In this document: one piece after another, positions 46,305 through 55,832 of the stretch
How the letters are laid out: every line of letters begins with the position of its first letter
Position numbering within the stretch: position 1 is the first letter of the stretch
Source of the DNA: Microplitis mediator
Taxonomy: Eukaryota > Arthropoda > Insecta > Hymenoptera > Braconidae
DNA length: 64,000 bases
Assembly (NCBI RefSeq): GCF_029852145.1
Contig: NC_079978.1
Coordinates: 1,736,001 to 1,800,000 of the forward strand
Direction of reading: 5' to 3'
Position numbers and translations under genes: made by a program
The notes under the pieces: model-generated
Told to the model about the DNA's origin: nothing
Databases searched by the model: none
What the model saw: only the letters and a program-made list of their open reading frames with translations

Positions 46305-47712
46305 TTTTTAAATTTATTCACTAAATAATTTATTTTTAAATTAACTGGGTTGCCATAACCTCTTTATTCCGACACCGGGTTTATAATTATATTGGGTATG
46401 GCGCAAATTACCCAGTGTGCATATTGCCCAAAACTAAAATGGGTTGGTGTCACTAGCGTCAAAGCAAAACAGGAATTCTGTTTTATCATGCGAACTCATC
46501 CCCGCTACCCGGAAATTATTTGAATTTAAAATAAATTATATATAGTATATTTTTTCTGTGAATAATAAATAATTATCAAATATTTGATGATTGGTCTATA
46601 TATATATTTAATTGCTTAATAAACTGCCTAAGAGAAGTAGCTGATTTAAATTTAAATAAAAAAAATATATTCGTTAAATAAAAATAAAATTTCCGGTTAA
46701 TTCCACCATGTTGGTTTTAATCAATCAATCTTCGAAAAAATCGATTCTGGGGGGAATCAATCTTGAATCATACATCCCTACCCGGAATAAATATTTCATC
46801 AACCACGCGGTGTGGTAACCTATAATTTGTATCAACTAAATCCACAATTATAAATTATCTTTCTTTTTTCTGTGTCAATGTATGTATTTTTATTTATTTA
46901 ATTAATAATTAATCAAATAATAATAATAATTAAGAAACAGAAACCCGTTTTTTTAACACTTTTTTTTTTATTGAATTTATTTTACTGATATTTAATATTG
47001 AATCAAATGGTTTACAGAATAATCAACATCATCACTACCATCATCATCATCAAGAATATCCGCTATTTACACATCAAGACGTCAAATAATCAAAAGTAGG
47101 TAATATTAAGTTATTTTATTGGCATTTTTTGATGGTTTCTCGCATAATTTAATTATCTAATTTAATTGTTAAAAATGAAAAAGTAACAAAAATTTTAAAT
47201 ATCTAAATGATACAAATAAAATTTCTAAATCAAGGGAAAATGTAAAAAACTTTACTGGAAAAGCGGGAAATATCAGGAAATTTTGAAATCATTTTTTTGT
47301 GGCTTCCCTGCTGTTAAAAAAAAGTTTTAATGAGCAAATTTAGAGTAAAAAAAGGACGTTCTGTAACGTCAATTTAACTGTATTGTCTGATATATATTTT
47401 TCTTTTTAAAAAAATATAATATTCATCATATACGAGTCCGAATATGTTTAGCATATATAAAATATAGATGTCAATCATAGACAAAAAATAGATTTTTATG
47501 ATAAAAATCTCATCTTCAAAATTTTCATCTTTAAAGGATGAAAATTTTGAACGCGATGATATGGGCATCTACATTTAAGTTGAGTATTCAAACTTTACAA
47601 GTGAAAAATTTTTTGTTTCCTTTGAAACAATCGTGATGTAAAACAGTGGTTACAATGAGTAATTTTTAATTAAACAAACTAAAATGAGTGAAACCTACAG
47701 TGTTTTAATTAA
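46305..47712. other. Intergenic, no gene seen
   Basis: AT-rich. A short inverted motif GGGTATGGCGCAAATTACCC lies near 46400 and a CATCATCA microsatellite near 47030. The open frame at 47374-47568 is low complexity. No gene is supported. Confidence 0.4.
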
Positions 47713-47986
47713 CCTCCTCGATACTGAGGTCCCGTATAGAAGACAATTTTTCCAGCATTGGGAACTAGCCGATGTTTGCTGAACCATAAAAATAACTATT
47801 GCTATAGCAGCTCTGTATACAGCTTTATTGCTATAGAGCTGTATACAGCTTTAAAATAGATGGCTTTAAAAACTTCAAATTAGAAAGAATATAAAATATA
47901 TTGTTTTGCTTCTTAAAAGGTCTATAAGTATACTTATGAAAAATTACTCAAATAGCAAACAAAATGATGCCTCGGGACTGAGGAGG
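47713..47986. mobile_element. piggyBac-type MITE with TTAA target duplication
   Basis: TTAA stands directly outside both ends (47709-47712 and 47987-47990). The termini are CCTCCTCGATACTGAGG and the inverse CCTCGGGACTGAGGAGG. TTAA duplication with C-rich short TIRs is the piggyBac pattern. The interior includes a direct repeat TGCTATAG(C)AGCTCTGTATACAGCTTTA in two copies (about 47801-47853). Confidence 0.75.
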
Positions 47987-48021
47987 TTAAGATTTAATAT
48001 TATCTTCAATAATTATACATG

Positions 48022-48332
48022 CCCCTTCGCAGATTTGAATTAAGGTGGAAACATGGTGGGTTTGTTCCATTTTACCACTGTGATTTACCGCGGTGGATAC
48101 ACCGTGGAACCACGGTGGTGAAATGGCACAAAGCCACTGTGGAATCACGGTAGATACACCGCTTAATCACAGTGGAAACACCGTGTATACACGGTGATGA
48201 AGCGACCGTGGAATCACGGTGGAGACACCGCGTAATCACAGTAAATACACTGTATACACGGTGTAACCACGGTTCATCCACGGTGTTTAGACTTCCACGG
48301 TGTTTCCACCGCGATTCAAATCTGCGAGGGGG
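48022..48332. mobile_element. Palindromic element built of CACGGTG motifs
   Basis: Ends CCCCTTCGCAGATTTGAAT and ATTCAAATCTGCGAGGGG are inverted repeats. Between them the sequence is almost entirely iterations of short inverted motifs: ACCGTGGAA, CACGGTGG, TACACCGTG, ATCACAGTGGAAACACCG. It can fold into many alternative hairpins and is GC-richer than its surroundings. Open frames on both strands across it are by-products of the motif repetition. Confidence 0.75.
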
Positions 48333-49674
48333 TAAGAATGTACTCAAGTATATACTCTATTTTTCGGAACGAAGGAAGTCATCGCCCGATGGTCCAGGCA
48401 TTCCAAGAGCTGCCGCTCGGACGATGCAGACATTCCTGCAGGCAGTCGATAAGGGAATTCGATTACCCTTCATCAGAACTGCTGTGTAGATTACAAGTCC
48501 AGCAGCCAGTCATTTGGAAAAACCTAAATCCAGCTGTTTAAGAAAAGTAGCCATCGAAACAGTTCTACAACTTCACTTCGGGAGGATTCAAGCATTCAGT
48601 CACCTCTTCAAATGGAGTCAACGTTTTACGATAGTTTTTTTTATATACATGTATATTGTCAATTTTTCTTGATAATCAAAACACAAAGGGATTTTTCGTC
48701 ATAAATTAAGTTTAAAATGTTAAATTTATAATTGAACAAAAATTTTACAAAATTATTTCTTGACGAAATAATAAAAAAGAATTGATTCTTGTATTAAACA
48801 ATCACTAGCAGAATTTATCTCTATCGAGCAAAGTTTATAAAATATTGAATAATTATACCCTAATAAATTGAGTTTCATTTGCAATTCTCAACAAAAATTG
48901 CATTAGCAATTTTTCTTTCATTTTTACAATTACTTTCACCAAATCGTTTCTCGTAGTTACCTACATTCCATTGTAAACAATGATTTCATTTCCTAAAATC
49001 ATCAATATCAACCAAATAAGCAATTCTTTTTTTAATTTTTCGATGAATAATTGAGCAATACATTTGTTTTTTTTTTCTTACACAAGCTATATTTTACCAA
49101 ATGACAAATTTTAATCTATCAGAGCAAATTTTATAATAAGTTTCTTTTTTCTTTTTTCACTACGGTCTTCAACGAATTGATATATCATTCCAAACGATAC
49201 ATTTCCAATTAGTTAATGAATGAATTTATTTTGAATTTTAATTGGTCTTCTTGAAATCATTACTACATAACATTTTTCTCAACAAATTTTATGTCAATTT
49301 AGTAATTCTTTTTACAATTATTTGCCATTATCATTTGTAAATTCATAAATGTCTTTTTTATACGATGATGATAAACCAGCGGTAGGGCCTGTACGGCCCT
49401 ATCTATTCTAGTTCCTGTAAGTAATAAGTATATATATATTTAAACAAAGATGTCTTCTCTTTTTATTAAACAGAAAATTTAATTTTTTTCTCTATTACAT
49501 ACAATTCTTCAAGCACAATTGAACTTCATGACCATTTAATAATTATTTGAGCAAGAGATGCGCCGTTCAATCTTATTTTCTTTCTATTCATACTTATTTA
49601 AGTAAATATTGAACAGAGCATTCAATTTTTTTTTTTTTTACATACAATTATTTAGCACGAGATGCGTAATTAAC
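48333..49674. other. Intergenic, no gene seen
   Basis: A patch at 48360-48600 has more balanced composition and short open frames on the plus strand (RPMVQAFQELPLGRCRHSC), but they have no start context, splice partners or recognised motif. It may be a decayed fragment of a coding element. The rest is AT-rich DNA. Confidence 0.35.
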
Positions 49675-50535
49675 AAACCAATTTTTAGCTCAATCGATTG
49701 AAAATTAAATCCTACAGGTGGAAATATAGGTCTGAAATCGTAATTTTTACCCATTCTAGGCACCGGAAGGACCATTAGACCACTGCTCTGTGCAGTTTGA
49801 GTCACAGGTACTTGCGAACCAATTTTTAGCTCAATCAATTAAAAATTAAATCCTACAGGTGAAATACAGGTCCAACATCGCAATTTTTACCCATTCAAGG
49901 CACTTGTGGGTCCATAAGACCACTGCTCTGTGCAGTTTGAGTCACAGGTATTGTCTTTTTTAACTTGGGGCATCGCTAGGTACATACAAACCAATTTTTA
50001 GCTCAATCAATTGAAAATTAAATCCTACAGGTGAAAATATAGGTCCGAAATCACAATTTTTACCCACTCTAGGCACCGGAGGGACCATTAGACCACTGCT
50101 CTCTGCAGTTCGAGTCACAGGTACTTGCGAACCAATTTTTAGCTTAATCAATTGAATATCAAATCCTACGGGTGAAAATATAGATCCGAAATCGTGATTT
50201 TTATCAATTTAAGACACTTGTGGGTCCATAAGACCATTGCTCTGTGCAGTTCGAGTCACAGGCATTGTCTTTTTTGACTTGGGGCAACGCTAGGTACATG
50301 CAAACCGATTTTCAGCTTAATCAATCGAAAATTTATTTCTACAGGTGAAAATATAGGTCCGAAATCGCGATCTTTACCCATTCTAAGCACCGGAGGGACC
50401 ATTAGACCTCTGATCTGTGCAGTTCGAGTCACAGGTACTCGCGAACTGATTTTTAGCTCAATCGATCGAAAATTAAATCCTACAGGTGAAAATATAGGTC
50501 CGAAATTGCGATTTTTACCCATTTTAGGCATGGGA
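49675..50535. repeat. Dimeric tandem repeat array (141 + 172 bp units)
   Basis: Six diverged units begin AACCAATTTTTAGCTCAATC or close variants at 49676, 49817, 49989, 50130, 50303 and 50444. Spacings are 141, 172, 141, 173 and 141 bp, so alternate units carry an extra block of about 31 bp (TGTCTTTTTTAACTTGGGGC and onward). The higher-order period is therefore about 313 bp. Shared internal blocks are TACAGGTGAAAATATAGGTC, ATTTTTACCCATTCTAGGCA and CTCTGTGCAGTTTGAGTCAC. Because 141 is a multiple of three, the minus strand stays open over stretches of it; this alone is not evidence for a protein. Confidence 0.85.
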
Positions 50536-50540
50536 TTTTC

Positions 50541-50802
50541 TAGGGTTGTAGGGCATGAATTCCTAATGAAAATAACTACAAGCTTTGATTGATTTTACGA
50601 AAAATTATAGATCCCACAAGCTCTTATACTTCAAAACATGATAATTTGACGACTTTCGGGTCTTTGGACGCGATTTGGCGAGATCCAAGAGTTGTCAAAT
50701 TATCATGTTTTTAATTTCAAAGCTTGTAGTATCTACATTTTTTTATAGAATCGATTAAATTCGGTGATTATTTCTATCAGAAATCTATGACCTACAACCC
50801 TA
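50541..50802. mobile_element. Foldback MITE upstream of kinesin-like gene
   Basis: TAGGGTTGTAGGGCATGAAT and its inverse ATGACCTACAACCCTA bound the element. Further in, TACAAGCTTTGA / TTTCAAAGCTTGTA and AACATGATAATTTGACGACT / GTTGTCAAATTATCATGTTT are also inverted. It is about 262 bp and would fold over most of its length. Confidence 0.75.
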
Positions 50803-50928
50803 GACTATTTCGGACTGAACACGACCTGTCAGAAATTCACAAATCCTGTATACTTATAATTAAGTAGAGATTAATTGATTGAGTAGAGTTCATCATAATT
50901 AACTAGTTAACTCATTCTTGTTTCAGAC

Positions 50929-51716
50929 ATGAAGCCGGACTTATTTATATTGAAAGGGTGGAAGGATGGGGTTTCTAACTCTGCTGGTTTTGGCGTTTCT
51001 GGTAACAACGTCAAGTTTAACGGGAAATCCCTTAAGCTTGATTTATTTACTGAAGACGACACTGCCATGCTGAACTTCATTCGCCACAGCATTGAAGTGG
51101 CAACTCCACCTTCTACCCAACCTCCGACCCCAGCAATTTTCGTGTACGGGAGGACGGGTAGCGGCAAAACCACCACACTATTCGGGGATGAGGGTAGGAC
51201 CTTGGGTCTCCTTCATTTTTTTTATGGATACCTCAACAACCCTGAGGTCGTTTTTAAGTAAGGAAATCATTCATTTACTCACTCTTCTGATAAAAATTGT
51301 CATTTTATTTGGAAGTAATAAATCGTTTTTTTTTTTTTTTACAGAGCTGAGGAATGTTCCGAAAGTAATTTTCGGGACATGGTGAAGACTCGGAATGTCC
51401 GGATGGGTTGCTCCAAGTTTATACCGGTGGCGGAATTGGAAGCAGCCCCAATTTCGAAACTCAAGTCCAGGATCAGCAACCGTTTGAAGGAAGAGAATGG
51501 AGTCCATTCTTCACCTTCTAGAGGGATTGTGCTTCTGGAATTGGTGAGTTGTTGATTTTTATCCTGACGACATAAGATTTCTCTTATGTCCGTTTTCAGT
51601 AGATTTCATAAAAATCTAATTTTTTTATTTGTCCTTACGATAGAATTTTTATAGATTTTTGTCGTTTATTATAATTCTTCGAGTAGGTTTCGAAAATACC
51701 GTATACATGAGTCCCA

Positions 51717-51764
<48 letters not shown>

Positions 51765-52001
51765 TTTGAACCAATGGTATTTTTGGAACCTACTCGATGA
51801 ATTATGATAGATGATGGCAAAATTCTTTGAAAATTCCACCATGAGGACAAATGCAAAAGATAGATTTCTATGAAATCTACTAAAAATCGGTCTATCGAAT
51901 GACCCTGCGGGCCAGCCCCAAAACATCCCGCTGTTTTCGAGCTCAAGGAACTCGAAAACATTATTGTGTCTACATATTCGAGCTCTTCGTATATATATAA
52001 A

Positions 52002-52041
<40 letters not shown>

Positions 52042-53989
52042 ATATAACGCGGCATGTTGCGACGATAGCGTCCACAATTTTTAACGGATCTTAATGAAAC
52101 TTAGCACACTTATTCTATGAACGATTAGCTTGGTTAAGTTCGAAGATGAGCAAAATCGGTCAACTAGTTTAGAAATGGTGGACATTTGAAATCCAAAAAA
52201 TAACGAAAAATCCTACTTTTTCGGCTTTTTTCGAAAATAACTTTTTAACCAGCATATCTATCCTAATTATGTAAAAAGAACTTGATAGCCGATAAAAAAA
52301 GCTATATTTTCCTTTTTTTATTTTTTTTTTTACGATAATGATTCCACTTTTAATAAGGGTTCAAAGTTACATAGTTGACTCATGTGTTATGGTGATAATG
52401 CCATTGCTTATATCTTTGAAAATTTTCATGGATAATTATTAAATTGTAAATACTTATTCTTTAGGTAATTATCTTGATCAAGTTCAAAAATTTATAAGAA
52501 TCGGTTAAGCATTCTAGAAATGGTGGCAATTTTAAATTTTCTAATGAAAAATGCTGTTTTCTGTGTTACTTTTTTTTAAAATAACGTTGTAATGGGTACA
52601 TCTATTATTAACGGTTTGATTGAAGTGAGAAATCTACTTCCATTTCGGATGCCAAATGGCCTTTTTTTAATTTAATTTTTACAAAAATTAAATAAAAAAA
52701 ATTTATCTACACAGACCAATACGAGAACGCACCGAAAATGTGTGGTCATCGACATGCCGGGCCTGGAAGGCAGGGAAGTTGATGCCTCCAGACCTAGTGG
52801 ATCTCCATCGACTCCTGCTAGCAAGACCACTAGGTGGATTACGTCGATAAGTTCCGGGTTCCACCAGTACATCAATCGGCCATCATCAATAACACCCGTA
52901 CATCCGCTGTGGAGCAGCATTAATGATGCCCTACCAGTCAACACCCTACGTTTTCTGGTGGCATCCATTAAGCCGCCATACAACACGGCCAACATAGCCT
53001 CCACAATGGAATTATTGTGGAGTTTTAAGAGCCAACGCACTTTTCTGGCGGTGCCTGGAGTGGCCGTGAGTCCTGCGAGTGGCTCTAACGAGTCAGCTCT
53101 CATCATTCAATTGAGAGCTGAACTTGCGGCTGCTCGTAACGAGATCCAGGAACTACGAGCGGAACGGGACGCACTACGGGAGCAGATTGCTACGCATAGA
53201 TGCGTAGATTCGTCTTCGACTCAACAACCTCCATTACCTCCGGAAGGCACACCACCTCGATATTCGCGCCCGTCGTCGAGTTCTGCTAGTCAGGCTAATA
53301 CGCCACCTCGCCAGTCACGCCCGTCGTCGAGTTCACCTAGTCAGGCTAATACGCCACCTCGACATTCGCGCCCGTCGTCGAGTTCTTCTAGTCAGGCTAA
53401 TACGCCACCTCGTCTTCCTAGTCCAGCGTTGAGGCCTTCAACACCTTCGCCGCAGCCTGGTCCGAGTTCGCAAGCGATCATTAACTCTCCGGAACCTTCG
53501 CCTCCCGTTACGAGGTCAAAGCGAAGAAGGGTCTCGGACCACCCCTTGACTTTACCGACGGCTATCGAATTACGACCTCGATACGCAAAACCACCCATCG
53601 TCCGTCAAGACGCGACCGACGACGAGAAGGCTCAAGCGATGATCCATGCTCTTGGACTCGACAACATCGCGGATGTTCCAATGCTTGGACCGTCAGCGAA
53701 AGAGTTGTATGCCGTAGACGATCCTCAGCTCTTCAAGCGAGTAGACTGGAGTCAGTATATCCGACTCCAGAATGAGTCGGGTACTCGTTTTGAATGCGTC
53801 AAGTGTGGAATGGACCTCAAAAGGTGCTATGCAGTACTCCACACTTGGACGATCGAGCTGAGGCAAAGTCTACGGTGTCCCGAGAATGGATGTGCTTTTA
53901 CGTTTCGCTATCCATGCGATATTCCGGGACACCTCAAGACGGTCCATAGCATTGAACTGCAGCGAGGCAGGAAGCGGAAAAGGCGTTAA
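50929..53989 (+). CDS. Kinesin-like motor fused to zinc fingers
   Basis: Three exons, 50929-51257, 51345-51543 and 52715-53989, sum to 1803 nt and 600 residues in frame. Residues 70-90 carry a kinesin P-loop (IFVYGRTGSGKTTTLFGDEG; GRTGSGKT at 74-81). The switch I serine block is HSSPSRGIV (164-172) where kinesins have SSRSH. Switch II is DMPGLE (189-194) in place of DLAGSE. The stretch 239-283 (SINDALPVNTLRFLVASIKP, then NIASTMELLWSF) fits the kinesin SLGGN...ISP...ETLSTLRFA end of the motor. A short coiled coil follows (about 305-338), then three 17-residue TPPRxSRPSSSS repeats (355-406). A basic NLS-like SKRRR comes next, then a CxxC half-finger (537, 540), a C2H2 finger (C564, C569, H582, H587) and a basic KRKRR end. 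The motor is shorter than usual (about 285 versus 330-350), and an acceptor (TTTCAG) just before the ATG hints at an upstream exon. Exon 3 is GC-rich. No known family has this architecture that I can name. Confidence 0.75.
51596..51888. repeat. Foldback with (TA)n centre in kinesin-like intron 2
   Basis: AGTAGATTTCATAAAAATCT, TTTGTCC and GAGTAGGTT...AAAATACC on the left pair with GGTATTTTTGGAACCTACTC, GGACAAATG and AGATTTCTATGAAATCTACT on the right. About 40 bp of alternating TA form the tip. A second (TA)n run is at 51990-52037. Confidence 0.65.
51901..51990. repeat. Dispersed repeat, second copy
   Basis: GACCCTGCGGGCCAGCCC, CCCGCTGTTTTCGAGCTCA and GAAAACATTATT in the same order as at 31487-31612. 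It lies directly after the foldback at 51596, within kinesin-like intron 2. The intron's remainder (52040-52710) shows no feature I can name. Confidence 0.55.
53261..53413 (+). repeat. Coding minisatellite, 51-bp unit, three copies
   Basis: Three head-to-tail 51-bp units (ACACCACCTCG...CGCCCGTCGTCGAGTTC...AGTCAGGCTAAT) within exon 3 of the kinesin-like gene. Each encodes 17 residues rich in Ser, Pro and Arg, followed by a truncated fourth. Near-identity of the units suggests recent expansion. Confidence 0.85.
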
Positions 53990-54330
53990 TTTATTAATTA
54001 ATTTATTTATATATTTATTTATTTATATATTTATTTATTTATTTATATATTTATTCATTTATTTAAATATTTATTTATTTATATATTTATTTATTTATAT
54101 ATTTATTAATTAATTTATTTATATATTTATTTTTTTATTTGTATATTTATTTATTTCTTTATTTATATATTTATTTATTAATTTATTTTTATATTTATCC
54201 ATTTTTTTATTTTTATATTTATTTATTTCTTTATTTATATATATTCATTTATTTATTTATTTATATATTTATTCATTTATTTATTTATTTTTTTGTATAT
54301 TTATTTATATATTTATTTAATAGCACATCA
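53990..54330. repeat. (TTTA)n / TTTATATA microsatellite array
   Basis: Directly after the kinesin-like stop codon, about 340 bp consist of TTTATTTATATATTTATTTATT variants. The long open frames over it on the plus strand are low-complexity artefacts. Confidence 0.9.
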
Positions 54331-54689
54331 ATATTATGATTGTTATTAATAATGCAAAAATGAAATTGTAAGTCTTGATAGACATTCAAATGCAAAAGAA
54401 TGTTTAATATACTAATAATTATCGCTAATAGTATTATTACTATTATCATTTTTATTATTACTATTATGATTGATATTTCAAACTCAAAATTACGTTATTA
54501 TTGTTCGATTGAACTAAAAACATTCTCGCAGATTAAAATATTCTAGTCTGTATGAATAAAAACCTTTAATTTTTTTTATAATTATTATTTTATTATTGTT
54601 TCTTAGTTAAATGAAGTAGATGAATTGTTATTTTTTTTTATTAATAGTGAGGATTACAAAAAAATTTTTATTATTGTATGTATTTTTTT

Positions 54690-54905
54690 TGTTTTCAACT
54701 ATGCATTTTTTTTTGTATTCAATTATGTATTTTTTTTTGTTTTCAATTATGCATTTTTTATTTTGTATTCAATTATGTATTTTTTTTTTGTTTTCAATTA
54801 TGCATTTTTTTTTTTTTAATTCAATTATGTATTTTTTTTTATTTTCAATTATGCATTTTTTTTTTGTATTCAATTATGTATTTTTTTTTTTTTTTTTGTT
54901 CAAAT
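54690..54905. repeat. Minisatellite of TTCAATTATGCATTTTTTTT units
   Basis: About seven units of roughly 28-32 bp, alternating TTCAATTATGTA and TTCAATTATGCA, each followed by a T run and TTTGT. Three overlapping open frames on the plus strand are translations of this repeat and are not genes. Confidence 0.85.
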
Positions 54906-55832
54906 ATGTTCATTATCAGAACTAATGTGGTAATAAAAACTAAAAAATAAAATTAAGAAGAAAAAAAAGTTATTTTTTATAAAATCCGCGTTTGAAGTAT
55001 ATTCTTAAGTAGTATTAAGAGTCATAAAAAAAAGTTATGTAAAAGATTAAAATAAAAAATTAATAAAATGAATCAAATAACAAAAAGTTAAAATTACAAA
55101 GTTAACCCATTACTTCATGCCACGAATTATGTAATATAAAATATTAGAAAAAAAAAGTAATTTTCCATATGTGATTGCGTTGATATATGCATGATCAATT
55201 CACGCATTGATTCACCGTTATGAATCTCGATGAGAAGCATTTGATTATCCTGAAGCGAGATCAAACCCAAGGAGTCTGCTTTGCGACTGCGTAAGTATCA
55301 TACCACTCGGTAAGTAATCCGAATGCACTCTAATTAATATAATTATTGACACACGTAATTTTTAATAAAATGATTAAATTTCAATTTTGAATTTTCGCGA
55401 TGCTGCGCGTTACTGTATTTGACGAGTATCCTCGGAGTTTATTTTCAAACTTAAAATGCGCGCCTAATTTTTTCGCGTCAGATTTATGAGTCTGAAAGTA
55501 GCAGACATCTGACAATTTCTTAATTATTAATAAATAGAGTAAATAATTAATGAAGTAAAATTTTTTTAAAATAGACATTTAAAAAATTTTGAAATTAATA
55601 AGTGCATTTTTTATAAATATTTTTTTTTTAATTATTTATAATTTTAAATTTGTCTGATGTCTACTACATTCACACTCATAAATTGCCGCTTTTTTCAAAA
55701 TGGCGATCGCGCTTGCGCGTGACCGAAAACAGCCGAGGTTCGCTCGCTCCACGACTTGTCCCGAAGCAACAGTGATCGTGATCGTAGCATCAGGAAACAG
55801 GCAAAAGCAAAAATAAATCATAAGTGATCAAA
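54906..55832. other. Intergenic and promoter of eIF4A-III
   Basis: AT-rich DNA up to 55480, then a MITE (55487-55682), then a CpG-containing 150 bp (GGCGATCGCGCTTGCGCGTG, and GTTCGCTCGCTCC). These immediately precede the eIF4A-III start and are its likely promoter and 5'UTR. Confidence 0.5.
55487..55682. mobile_element. MITE, GTAGCAGACATC family, next to eIF4A-III promoter
   Basis: TATGAGTCTGAAAGTAGCAG at the left and ATGTCTACTACATTCACACTCATA at the right, with GTAAATAATTAAT and AAGTGCATTTTTT inside as in the copies at 4072 and 13233. It ends about 150 bp before the start codon. Confidence 0.7.

Noticed and set aside
48072..48489. Open frames on both strands (HRDSTVASSPCIHGVSTV type)
   Set aside because: They are translations of the palindromic CACGGTG-motif element and its flank.
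49638..50531. Minus-strand repeated peptide (ELKIGSQVPVTRTA, FGPIFSPVGFNF)
   Set aside because: It follows from a 141-bp unit (47 codons) in a tandem DNA array. Frames break at the 172-bp steps and there is no start, stop or splice logic.
53990..54339. Long plus-strand open frames rich in Ile, Tyr, Leu and Phe after the kinesin-like gene
   Set aside because: They translate a (TTTA)n/TTTATATA microsatellite, with no composition or splice support for a protein.
54620..54950. Three overlapping open frames rich in Phe (FFLFSIMHFFF type)
   Set aside because: All are readings of one TTCAATTATGCATTTTTTTT minisatellite in different frames.
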